Position numbers and translations under genes: made by a program
Part shown: positions 33,123-45,100 of the stretch, piece by piece
Layout: every line of letters starts with the position of its first letter
Position numbering within the stretch: position 1 is the stretch's first letter
Notes under the pieces: generated by a model
Database searches by the model: none
What the model saw: the letters and a program-made list of their open reading frames with translations, nothing else
Told to the model about the DNA's origin: nothing
From: Lineus longissimus
Taxonomy: Eukaryota > Nemertea > Pilidiophora > Heteronemertea > Lineidae
Assembly (NCBI RefSeq): GCF_910592395.1
Contig: NC_088325.1
Span: 14,758,109-14,822,108, forward strand
Reading direction: 5' to 3'
Length of the DNA: 64,000 bases

Positions 33123-36100
33123 GACGCCGAGCAAAATGGGTAAAATCTACGATAATCTACGATGCTTGAACTGCTCTGTCGATTCGGCTTTAGGTAATTG
33201 ACGAGAGGATGGCTTTCAGACCAGATTTATTGGTCTCTAATAGTAAACAGTGGAACAGCTGCTTCTGATCATCAAATATTGAACATCACCGCAAACAAAT
33301 ACAGTTTTTGTTCATGCCAAAATAATTCTTTGAATATAATACACCAATTAGTTTGTTCAAATATTGTTGGCTCTTGTCCACCACATGATATTGACAGCGA
33401 TCATTCCCGAGTTGACTCAGGATACATCAGAGGACTGGCAATCCGCACTGATCTCTGTCAGTGGTACGTCTATATTTCCCAAATTTATTGATAGAGCCAT
33501 TCTGATCAAAGTCTGGTCAAGTTTGAACGCATCCTCTGAAACAAAGAACAGGGATGTTTTGGTGATGATGTCAGCGTGGCAGCTCTATCGTGAGAACAGC
33601 TGCCCCTATTGACATAGACTCCGGATTGTACATACTTACTTATGGACTAAGGACCTTCAGTGTCATATAGCACATGGGGCTTCTATTAGGGTCCTCAAAT
33701 CAAGTCGGTTAGCAGCTTTCCGCCTGGCTGACTCCCATGTAAGGTCCTTCTCTCGGAGTCCCTTCTCCATGAATCGTCTCCAGGTTTCCTTAAAAGTTGT
33801 ACAAGAGGCGAGAATAGTTTTCACCTCCGATGAGAATGCTTTACCGGAGGCGAGAACGGTTTCAATCTCCGATGAGAATGCTTTCGAGAATGCTTTCACC
33901 GAGGCCGCTCAATAACTAGTTAACAACATCACATCGATGCATCAAACTCTAATAACTGCCATTACATAGAAAATTGTTCCAGTACAAGCTGCAAAAATCA
34001 CTTCAAGCGACTAATATCACTTGGGCGTGTACCACTAGATCTGATTATTTTGATAATTTTCTACGATCAGTCGTCAGAGGAAGCGTCAAATACGCTTCAT
34101 GTTGCCGGAAGCAACTGTTTTGTGTTATCATCACGTGGCATCAAATGGGGCAGAAAATTGTCAGTCCAGTTCGACTGTTCACGCCGACTCTCTAACGACG
34201 TAGCAGGAAGGATTGATGAGTCACCAATTCGTAATTCGGCTTTCATACTTAGTCGCTCAAGGTACCAGGGAACTCTTCAAGTTCGTCGTCGATTAAGTAC
34301 GTACATACACATTGACTACATAATTTTTCGTTCGTGGAGTAAAGTTTGTTTATCATAGTGTCGCCCCTACTAAAAAAGACTAGCGAGAATTTCCCTCGAG
34401 TCCGCTTTGACAGTGATGCTTTTCGGCACTCCCCTCAGTGTTAAGTGTTGCAGATCTCTCGCCATCAACATGATTAGAGTGGACTTTCCAATTTATTAAT
34501 GTTCCCCTTAATGTGACAAAGACCACTGACTATCGACCATGGTAATGATGATAGCTTGCGAGGTCACGCATCCGGACTATCATCAATATTGCCCATCGAA
34601 TTAGCCGTAATCGCAGATTTGCAACTCCCAGTGATGAATGAATACACACGGATGATCAAATGAACGCTTAGCTGTGTGGTGATAGGGATACAATAATTCT
34701 TTTAACTGACACGTTTACCTGTATATATTCAAGGAGGTAAATGTTACAACATGTTACAACATTTACTTAATATAAAGACTTGAATTTACTTAAGTGCACG
34801 AACCTTAAATTTTGAATCTGTCTTTTGAATTATCTCGTGTCGATTCGGGATTATGATTAAAATTTGTAAACATTTACACTGAATCGGTGCAGGAAACGAT
34901 TACAGAAATCAAGGTAGGTCCGGCTCAGTGGTGAAATTAGTGAGATAACGAGTGCCAATCCGCCTATCATCACTAAGCATCTTCACCGTTCAAAAAGATG
35001 TCCGTTCCTGCCATCAAAAGGCATAGCCCCTTCCCTCGACATTGGAGACAGGGCTTAAATAATCTACACTCTCTTTACATCCTCTGATTCACTTGACCAA
35101 ACATCAAAAGATGCAATTTACTTCGGAGTGATAAAAGTCTATTTGTTGACAACTCCAAGTGGAACTATATGTATATGTTTTTTCCTATGTTTCCCTGTTA
35201 CACGTCATGTTTCTCTTTCGTTGAACCAAATAATAAAGATACCTTTTGTATTTTGCTCGTGCTGTTTTGTAATGATCGGCTATCGTGCAAATGAGGTTTC
35301 CCAGTATACTCAGAATGGGGTCTTTTTCATTTCTGAAAGCCATCTGCTGCATGCAAATTGCCGCAGCAACCTTCTTCGATGTTTAAGTATCGATGTTGAC
35401 CATGAGTATAATTGCTGAAGAGCAGTGATTTATATTTGTCTTAGCATGATTTAGCTGCGCTTGGGAAGTTACCGATCATATTGCACAAAAGCAGTATTGG
35501 CTACTTCCTGACTACCGACGTTTCTCTGATTAGAACACAATAATGTCGATTGATGCGATCGCAATGGTAGATAGATTCCCCAGACGAATATCTCAGTTTT
35601 CCAGAACAATGATGCTCCGAGGCGAGGACGGCGAAGGGAAGGATGTTACCGTTGCCATGATCATTCGTAATTGGACGATTCCTGTCAATTCGAGTCCGAA
35701 GTACATGTAGCGAGGTTTACGGCTGGTCTTCTCATTGTCATTGATGATCCAATCTTCGGCTATATCAGTGTTTTAAACCTGAGGATATGTGCCTCGTGTT
35801 CTTTGTGGACTAACATGATAGCATAGCTGACGTCCTTGATATATGAGTTTTCCATTGATCCCTCATTGATGTCTCAACAAGGTTATCGGCAATTCAAAAA
35901 CAAACGATTACCCTCCAAATTATTGTAATTGCAGGAAGAGGAAAAGAAGACGGTTCCTGCCTGAAGCTTGCTACCATCCTCAAAAAAAGATATTTGATCA
36001 ATCTATTCGACAGACAAGTATGAATCATCACACAAGCATTTGATGAGCAAAAGCAAACTTCTTCTGATGTGGCCAGTGAGGTTCATAAGTGCGATTGTTC

Positions 36101-36679
36101 AAATTCAGCAAAAAAATAGTTCAGTTTAGATAACGACTCGACACTTCATTTTGATTTTTTGAAATTCGGAAAAATACGAAGGAATTAATGCGACTTTGGC
36201 AACGACGATCTATCTAATCGAGTGGCTAGACGTCTAGTACTTTTGCTGTGAAACGTTATTTCAATTCAGGCAAACAACCTGATTGATATTTGATCTGTAT
36301 CATTGATTCTACAGGTGATGGCTCAACCGTCGGTAATTTTAATCCAAACCGAATGATTTTTCCATTAACAAGCAAATCTGATAAACAGGGGAGGAGGATT
36401 CAGATCAAGCCTACACCTTCTTATTATCCAGGAACAGAGACCAATATCAATATCAATGTACTCATACAGATACAACGTGATTAGATCATTTATAGTCATG
36501 TTTTATCACATGTTATAAGAGGGCACGGCCTTCTATAGGGCGTGACTCGACGTGTTCTTTCATCCGACAAATGCGCTATTGGTAAGGATAACCATAGGTT
36601 AAATGTTTTGAGGGCAAATCACGTGTTTGTCTTAATTGGTTTGATAACGAGACAAATAGAGTTTTCAATTATTGTTTTG
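33123..36679. other. Intergenic upstream of GPCR
   Basis: No exon was recognised. A degenerate tandem repeat of about 42 bp lies at 33805-33888 (GAGGCGAGAA...CTCCGATGAGAATGCTTT). The rest is unique-looking AT-rich sequence, with no domain signature in the small open frames at 33198-33612, 34050-34358 and 35128-35418. Confidence 0.5.
33805..33900. repeat. Short tandem repeat, about 42-bp unit
   Basis: Two adjacent units share GAGGCGAGAA followed by TCTCCGATGAGAATGCTTT-like sequence, with an extra partial GAGAATGCTTTC copy at the end. Confidence 0.6.
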
Positions 36680-36690
36680 TATAAATAAAG
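36680..36690 (+). promoter_or_regulatory. TATA box of GPCR gene
   Basis: TATAAATAAAG precedes a non-coding first exon that ends at a strong donor (GTGAGT at 36762). Transcription would start near 36710. Inferred from motif and spacing. Confidence 0.45.
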
Positions 36691-36761
36691 GCGATCACAG
36701 TTTTTGTTCTCACTAATAGCAAGACTCCTAAACACCCATCAGTAAATGAGAACGGATATTG

Positions 36762-36888
36762 GTGAGTTTCAGTTTAAGGAATTCATACCAAACTGGAAGT
36801 ATTACATGTATTATATATAATACATGTATATATATTATACCATTCGTTATGTTTTATCTGCATGTTGCAATTTCCTTACTTCTTGCAG
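36762..36888 (+). other. 5' UTR intron of GPCR gene, containing a 26-bp perfect palindrome
   Basis: The donor GTGAGT at 36762 and the acceptor CTTGCAG ending at 36888 place the coding ATG four bases into exon 2. Within the intron, 36803-36828 is a perfect palindrome built on TACATGTATTATA and its complement. Confidence 0.55.
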
Positions 36889-36891
36889 AAA

Positions 36892-37998
36892 ATGCCCGAG
36901 CCAAACCTGTACACTCCTGCAATAGACCCTTGGAACGTGAATGGAACGACACCACCTACCGATGATCGAGCTAGCTATTGGGAATACCGGCTTGACATTG
37001 TGATCTGGAAATACTTTGCACCAATACTCTTATTTTGTGGCACGATATTCAACTTCACAACAATCGCTGTCCTAACGAAAACCAAATTTGGAAAGCAATC
37101 AACACGAATATTGCTGATTTCTCTTTCCGTATGCGACACGGCAGTGCTTTATACAGGACTGTTACGTCACTGGATACGGAGTTTCGGAACGGATGTGCGT
37201 ACTCTCACAAACGCATCTTGCCCTGTGCATACTTTTCTTGTGTATTTCTCTCTTGATTTTTCCACCTGGATTCTAACTCTAGTTACGCTGGAGCGATTCG
37301 TCGCCGTTTGTTATCCATTCAAATCTCCGACAATCTGCACAGCCAAATGGACTTTAGTCTCGCTATTTTGTGTTGCCGTGTTTTTGTTCGTTCTTAACGG
37401 TCACATCCTCTATTACTATCGTATCAAAGATGGAAAGTGTACACCAGCGGCAGTCAAAGAGTATGGGGAGTTTTGGTCCGGTCCATGGTACTGGATGGAC
37501 CTATTCGCAGTCGCCGGTTTCCCATTCACAGTCATACTCACCTGCAACACCTTAATCATAGGTAAAGTTAGCTGTGCGAAAATTCACAAGCGAAGGAGCC
37601 AGGTCCATCCAATTGGTGTGAATAGTGTAAAGAACCCTCAAGCAGCAAAGGTCACGAGTATGACCATTATGCTGCTCACCATCAACATCTCATTCGTTGT
37701 CTTGGTCTTTCCGTCTTGTATATTTTTCATTGTGACGCCACAAAAAGCAGCCGACACACACCAAGAAGTTCAAATTGACCTCGCATTCAGTATGACTAAC
37801 TTCCTCATGTATGTTAATAATACAATAAACTTTTTACTCTATTGTGTCAGCGCTCCGAAGTTCAGAAAAGAACTAACTGGACTATTCCGCAAGCAGCGTC
37901 GTCCTGACCTTGATAATAGCGTGACCTTTGACCCGCGCCAAGGTCACTCAAGAACGCAAGTGTCTGTTATCAATTTACCTACAGTTGACATCCATTAG
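36892..37998 (+). CDS. Rhodopsin-family G protein-coupled receptor (peptide-receptor type)
   Basis: Single-exon coding region of 368 residues; the start MPEPNLYTPA is just after a splice acceptor. It has an extracellular N-terminus with an NGT glycosylation site and seven membrane spans. TM2 has SVCD. A disulfide pair is likely C110 (start of TM3) with C183 (second extracellular loop). At the end of TM3 the DRY motif is ERF (134-136) in LERFVAVCYPF. TM7 carries NFLLY (313-317) instead of NPxxY. The tail is short and Arg-rich, without a palmitoylation cysteine. The ERFVAVCYP pattern is common in invertebrate FMRFamide-type and related orphan neuropeptide receptors. The ligand is unknown, and subfamily assignment needs a phylogeny. 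Confidence 0.9.
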   Translation: MPEPNLYTPAIDPWNVNGTTPPTDDRASYWEYRLDIVIWKYFAPILLFCGTIFNFTTIAVLTKTKFGKQSTRILLISLSVCDTAVLYTGLLRHWIRSFGTDVRTLTNASCPVHTFLVYFSLDFSTWILTLVTLERFVAVCYPFKSPTICTAKWTLVSLFCVAVFLFVLNGHILYYYRIKDGKCTPAAVKEYGEFWSGPWYWMDLFAVAGFPFTVILTCNTLIIGKVSCAKIHKRRSQVHPIGVNSVKNPQAAKVTSMTIMLLTINISFVVLVFPSCIFFIVTPQKAADTHQEVQIDLAFSMTNFLMYVNNTINFLLYCVSAPKFRKELTGLFRKQRRPDLDNSVTFDPRQGHSRTQVSVINLPTVDIH

Positions 37999-39132
37999 TG
38001 TTCAGAGATTGATATACGCCTTCCGTTAGGGGAGTTCAACTCCCAACATGCCCAATATATCACCGAGCTTAATGAAAACAATACCACATGTTTAATATAT
38101 CACTAAGATTTACGTGGACAGTCCAATATGTCAAACATATCATCAAGGACGAAATTGAAGGGCACGCAATGCAATGCATGCAAAAGAAGATCTGGCCAAA
38201 ATATCACACGACATTCGGAAAGTGAACGGCCTACCAATGATGATCGGAGCGAGCACATAAACGCGTGTTCGCCTTGCCCTCCAGCCAAGAACTTACATTG
38301 TCTACATGCATTAAACGTTATGACATCACATGGAATGTCGTATAAAAGCAACACTAGCTCGAAACCATTCGTCGAATGGTCTTTGTGATACAACAATTAC
38401 TCGTATAGTACTGTTTATCCCAAGAACTTATGACAGCCTCATCAATTGATTCAGCCATGCACAGACATTACAAGGAATTACTAAACATTCAATTGTGTTG
38501 TGTTGGACCATCACTTATACTTGCTTTCATCACAATGAAAGCGCTTGCTATTATGCAAGACTGTTATTGATACTATAAGTAACTGGTCTGGCGTACTCGT
38601 TCACGACAACCAATATACAGTCACTCCTCACACATCATCATACTTTCACTTACCTGTTTGTTCGTCTCTGAGCGGTTGGACAAAATGCACCAACACGATA
38701 TGTGTTTGGACAAGTTTCAAGTGTAGACTTAACTGGCGTTAAGTGAGCTTTAAAGGCAATACGTTAAGGACCTGAGGTAAACCGCATTCCAAATAAGCAT
38801 TTAATCAACATAGCCAAGGCGGCCGCGTGAAGGATCAAAGGCCGTTGGCGATGCCGCCTTAAACGCCGATGCGGAGACACCTTAAATCCTAGATCGCGCA
38901 CATAAACTTTATTCATACACAAGCATGTCTTGAGCCCGTTTCATATTGAGAATGCTACGCTCTACTCAAAGTTTGAATACGTCATTTTTTCTGTGATACC
39001 CCGTACACAATATTGCTTCCGGATCGGCTCGATAGGGGGATATTTGGTTAAACTAACATGGTGATACTCCTCCCGAGCAGATAGGAAACAGTCTCCATGC
39101 ATTATCGACTCTGCTTGTAGCGCCCAGTAGTT
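37999..39132. other. Convergent intergenic region between GPCR and PAN/FN3 gene
   Basis: Contains the GPCR 3' UTR and, on the minus strand, the probable 3' UTR and poly(A) signal of the PAN/FN3 gene (TTTATT at 38908-38913). A short terminal exon of that gene may lie here, but none could be supported. Confidence 0.5.
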
Positions 39133-42100
39133 TCACGCATGGAACCACTTATAGGAGAACGGGGAACCACAAGCAGAGTGGATGATACAATAGGTGAACT
39201 CACCTATCTTGAAAACCTTTGTGGCCTTCGCGCTCTCCAAAGCACCTGATTTGGTGGTAATGATGGCCGTATACTCTTTCCCATACTCCAATTTTGGCAT
39301 CACAACTTCGAGTGATGCATCGGTGCCAGCAGCTCTTCTTCTTCGCAGGGATGCTTTACCACCTGTGGCAGTGTTGGTATTGGGGATGGTCTTCTCAAAG
39401 ACTTTAACTGCTTTTTCCCACGTCCTGACGATGTAACTTTCGAAGACACCTTTAGTCACCGCGGTCCATTTCAGGGTGATGCTCTGGCTAGCGTCCGTTG
39501 TGACAATGTCGCTGGTCGTGATGGAGGATTCAAGGATTTCCATTGGCCCTGGAGTTTAAAGTAACGATGTTGAGTTACAAGTTCATCGCCCATGGCAAAA
39601 CCGAGCCCCCATTTTGGTTCAATGTAGACAAGAACATGAATAGATCGGTGCACAATTCCTTAGGCAGAGGTGACAGACAAACAGAGATTTTGTGGTGTCT
39701 TGATAATATTTTCCAATCTCGACCAGAATAAAGAGATAAGTTCACTTTGATTAGGTTTCTTACTGGTTTGGAAGGTCACGATTGCTGGTTCACTCTCCAC
39801 GGCCCCTTTTTTTGTGGTAATTTTTGCTGTGTGCGTCTTCCCAGGAACAAGGTTTTGTAACTCGGCCTTTAGCGGGTTTGTAGCTCGTGGGAGGGACGCT
39901 GGGGCCGCACTTGATGGGGCCGGATAGACGCGGACTTCGTAAGAATCAAAGAAGCCATTAGTGACAGCCTCCCATTGGGCGGATGCAGTGTTGGCTAGGA
40001 CATCGATGATGCTGATTTTATCAGCTTTTGGAGCTTCGGGTCCTGAGGATGAAAGTGAATGCAGCTTGAATACTAACTAGTTGGTACATCATGTAATAAC
40101 ACACACTGATAAACACAACAGAAGCATGGACGTTGCACAGAGTTCTGCTATGAGCATGTTTCTTTTGATTGAACAATGTTAAATGGGTTGGATACATGCA
40201 TGAACGTTGACCAAGCTGGGCTGAGTACTCGAAAGTTTCTTAATCTGGTAAAAGGAAAAGACAGAACATACTCGTGGTAAAAACCTTTGTTGTAGGATCG
40301 CTCTCCTGGTCGCCCAGTGTTGTCACAATGCGCACCGTGTACAGCCTTCCAGGCGTCAGGTTGGAGAGCCGGACAACATGAAGAGTGTCTTGCCCGGGGC
40401 ACCCAGGGACTGTCTCGGTCGTGGTCACTGCGCCTACAATTACACAGGGTTATTCAATGTAACGATGATGAAAATGAACTTCATCGGGAAAATAATTAAC
40501 TTGAAAATTTAACCAATATTGAACAAGGAAGCAAACCCAATTCCGATAAATTGTATAACGTGAAGAACAGCGAAACCATTTGCAAATGTTACAATCTTTC
40601 AGTCAACATCCTTTATGTCTGTTTGTTCATCTTATACCTATGCAAATTACAGTCTGCCACATATCTTGAGATTTGTACTTAATGTTATAATACATCACCA
40701 GCACATCCTTGGAATGTTCATAACAAATGTGATAATATGCATACATAGGCTACATGAAGCAGCCCCTTGCACTCACAGTCTTATTGGAACGAACCAATAT
40801 CATTACACCCGGTGGAAGTCTATACCACTACCCAAAAAAACCAATGGACAAACAAATGCAGTCTTTGACTTATCTCCTTCTCGCATCTTCACCTGGTAAT
40901 ATCCACATTTTAGATCCATAGTTGAAAACCAATGGTAACCTAATAACTTATGGAGTGTCAGGACAAACCAGGATGTACAGAGGTAATAGGCTAAAAGTGA
41001 CACCAGAATGAGGCTCAGTTCAACATTCATACATGGTGTCACAAAAACTAGGCCGTAGAATAATCTGGCTACACGTGCATTACATTATGTAGCTTCTCCA
41101 GGTTTGTTCATACCTGATATTATTCGGTCTACTTTGTAGAAATCAACTGATCCTATCAGTATTCCTGCCCAGCCTACAGTGGCCTCGGTATCTGTTATGT
41201 TGACAACTTCCACCTTAGCTTCTATTACGGCTGATGGTTCTGAAATAATATGGATATTGAACAAGTGAGATATCACTACACCCTACATCAGTAATGAAGG
41301 CAGTTATATGTGTCATTGCTTCATTTGTACATCTGTAAACGGCCCAAGTTCTACGCTCGCACTTGTGAACGGGTTGTGTATCACTGTGTTCATTCGCCAT
41401 GCCCAGCAGTTAGTGAGATATCCGATGCAATTGGAGCTCTTAACAGGTTTTACCAAAATACATGTACATACATATTTGAAATGTAGCTTATGCGAACCTA
41501 GCCAATCGTGGTATTTGGATTTGAGTAATAGAGTAATAGGAACTGGCTGTGCATCTAACTGACACAGTTTTAAAAACGAGGCTTTCAAAACTAGGCACTA
41601 GTATAGGATAATCGTAACTTACTTGTAGAGAATACCTTCAAAGCTGGAAACCCATACAATTCCCCAAGCTTTGTTTTTACGCTGAAATCATATTTGGTGC
41701 CAACAGAGAGGTTCTCCAGAGTGCATCTCTTTTCGTTATCCTTCCCAACTCTGTCGGGTTTCGGTTTAGCGTCGCCAGTAGTCGGCGTCAGAGTTAACTC
41801 GTATTTGTCAACATCGCCAATAGTAATGGCAGACCATGTTACTGTTGCAGTGGCGCCAGAGACTGTGATCACGATAGTCTTGGTGTCAACTGTTTGTGGT
41901 ACTAGAAAAGAAATTGAATATGTTGAAGCGTAATCAATCATTCGTGGATACATTTGCTTTATATTATGAAGAATTACAAGGTATTGATTGTAAAGAGGTG
42001 CTCAATAACGATACATTAATGCTTTTGAGTCATGTGACGATTTTTATAAAGCACTTTCTAATGAGACTGGTATGTTCCAAGTTCGTTTCACAGCAAGTGT

Positions 42101-45100
42101 CACTATCAAATGTCTCCTCCACAGAGGTAATCATGGAAAAGTGGCCTTCGTCATTTCAGTGCACAACTAAGCTAGACATGTGAAGGACAAAACGCTGAAC
42201 AGACTGGGTTCGAACCAAAGACCCTTAGATTGAGCGGCGGACACTTTATCCAGTACGCCAGTAAGCATGTTGCACAAGGCTGGGGGTCGCATTGGTGACA
42301 CTGCCTCACCTCATCAAACTTCTTGTATATATTAACGTTAAGAACTATTTGACAATAATCAAGGTGTAATGGACATGATAAGTTCCACTTACATGTTTTA
42401 AATTTCTTATCTTTGCTATCACTCAGCGATTCCCCTGATTTTGCCTGCACGTTAACTGTGTACTCTGTACCAGGAATAAGCTCCTTCAGTTCGGCCAGTG
42501 GAACTGCAACTTCTTTTGGATTTGTTGCCTTCCCTGTGGCAGTGGGGACATATGTGACAACATAGCCCTCGACGACCCCAATGGTGACAACTGCCCAAGT
42601 CACCTTAGCTGTGAAGTTTGAAACATCAGTGATCTCAATCGTCGACCAATCTACCGCATGTGGTTCTGAAAAGAATGACATGAGGGATTTAATTTAGTAC
42701 CCTAAATCAAACTACGAGGGTGAAAAACGGCTCTCTACCTCTTTTTAAATGTGATAGCCCGAAAATTTAAGATAAAGGGCAGAAAGGTAGATGGGAAATA
42801 AAGCCTTGAGGAAAACTACCCCTGCATTGATCCTCATGCTTGAGAACTGTGAATAGAACACAATGAAAGGCCTAGCTCCTCCCCACCTCTTCAAATGTAA
42901 TTTTGATATGTGTACTTACTGGCGTAAAATATCTTCCACACCGCCTCACTCGAAAGAGCCTGCCAATTTGCCTGAATGCTGACGTTGTACTTTGTCCCCG
43001 GCGTCAGCTTATCCAAGTCAGTTTCCAATGTTTCGTCTTTGTTGACTGATTTGGCGTTGGCATCACCAGTGGTCGGATTTATCGATATCTCATAGGTGTC
43101 GACAGATCCGCGTGGGACCTTTCCCCATGTGACCTTGGCTGACGTTTCCCGAATATCATGTACAGTTACCGTGGCAGAAGCCGGACTCTCGGGAACTGAA
43201 AGAAGAGGCGTTGAAGTCAAAGCTATATTATCGTGATCATTTACTGACTGAACTACAACCAGCCGGGTTTACTGTTGTGAGACAGGGTTTGGCACGGCAA
43301 AATACGGAAGTGTCATAACTTGCTTCAACGCAGGCCTGAATACCAAGCATTTTGATCACGGGGAACACTTATTCTGGCCTCTGTTAGTCAGAAAATAAGC
43401 TAAAATCAGCATGAAAAACACGTTTTTGTGACTTTTTGGGAGTAGTCCCCTCACCCCTCCCCCTCACCATACCCCCTAAATCATTATTTGGAAACCAGTA
43501 TCGATCACCATATGAGGTATGGCAGTGGATTTTTACATCATAGAATCAAGCGTTAACTACAAGCACTTCAGGAAAAACTTACGTGTAAATACTTCCCTAG
43601 TCGTGGGATCGCCTACCATGGTACCAGACTTGGCCTTGATGCTCACGGTATAGGCAGTCCCAGGCTCGCACCCACTAACTAAAGCCAACGGCTTACTAAT
43701 CCCTTCAGGAAATGTTATCTTTCCTGCAAAGTTGTCGATGGTCATCGAGAATGACTCATAAGTTCCTGTGACGGCTTTCCACGTGACATTAGAGCCCGTC
43801 AGCCATGGCTCTGATTTAATGGAGTCTTGGATGACCGAGCCAGGTTCTGGAAGACGAAGTATATGCACGGTGACACGTATCAAAGTACCACTAGGTACTT
43901 ACATGTGCATGTATATGCAAAGTAAATAGCAAAGGTCTAGTTTCGCTGATGCCGAAGAACAATCTTCAGAAAAAGGGTTCTATAAAATTACCACCTGATT
44001 TTGTATTGGGGATAAGACTTTCATTTCTCAGACTCGGTGTTTTGATGGCACTCCTGAATTAAACTTTTATTCATTTGTAAAAAAAAATAGTAGGCATCCG
44101 TCAATTTTGAGGTGACCCCTACTTACTGGTCCTGAATGCCTTTTCCGCCTCATTATTTTTTATAAGAGGATCTTTGAAAGCTAATTTGATGAAAACGGTA
44201 TACTCCACCCCAGGTATGAGGTTGCTCAGCTTCGATTCCAAGTCGGCTGCACCATTTGCGACTAAATGTGGCGTCACGGCTGTCCCCTTGTCTGGCTGTA
44301 TCGAGATGTTGTACTTCTGAAATACACCCTCGACCAGTGACCACTTGACAGTAGCGCTGGTTGACGTGATCGTATCGATGATAATGCTTTTCGCATTTAC
44401 GACTGCCTCCACTGAAAATTAAAAGTGACTGAAACATTGATTGGTAATGAGTGTCGCGGCCACTGTAGAACTTATTAGGTCCACTCATGCTTACAAGCAG
44501 CAAAGCCATGTTAATTGCGTTGGCGTGTGAGATATATAAGTTAAAGGTAATAAAAGCTGATTGTGTCATAGTGTTAGCCCGAAATTTACAGATTCAAACT
44601 TCCTGGGAGGTGGTACAAGGTAGTCTCTGGTAAAATAATAAAATCCAATATGACCAGGTCCTGGTGCGGTTGTGTCCGTTAGGGGCGCCTCAAGTCATTC
44701 TCTCAGAACCACAAAACTTGAACAGATGATGTGTAAATACTAATAAAACTTACGATTTTTCTTATAAAAAATATGTTTGTCCGTGCTCGTAGTCTCAGTC
44801 AATTCAGTATCACTAGAGCAAGCAAGTGCCTTCAGTTGACATGGCGTCGAGGCTGGAGACTTGGGCAAGGCGCCATCGTACCGGAAACCGACACATTCTT
44901 TCAATTGGTTACACTCGTGCTTGCATTTGGTAAGATCGGCACCTGCGTATTTCGAGAATGCGGTATTTTTGCATGCGGCACCTTGGATGCCAGGGGAGGA
45001 AGTGTAACCTTCAATCTCCCAATCCACTGAAACGTAAAAATATATATGAATTAGAAACATTCCAGCGGGGTCTTCAGATTTGGCGTGGGACCACTCTATT

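Larger units (their letters stand above)
39204..44411 (-). other. Fibronectin type III module array (8 modules)
   Basis: C-terminal part of the modular gene. Cores include SATVKWSLVEGVFQKYNISI (first), AKVTWGKVPRGSVDTYEISI (third), AKVTWAVVTIGVVEGYVVTY (fourth) and a conserved PGT/PGK-x-Y/H-T turn. The sixth module is split by an intron of about 680 bp after 41114 that contains a retrotransposon relic. The eighth has an inserted basic stretch, RRRRAAG, within the fold, which could be a processing site. Confidence 0.85.

Noticed and set aside
33663-33899. 78-codon minus-strand frame with repeated KAFSSE
   Set aside because: It is produced by the 42-bp tandem repeat and has no start context, splice partners or domain.
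38657-38758. Possible terminal exon of the PAN/FN3 gene on the minus strand
   Set aside because: The acceptor is weak and the peptide has no features. The in-frame stop at 39133 with a poly(A) signal near 38908 explains the end equally well.
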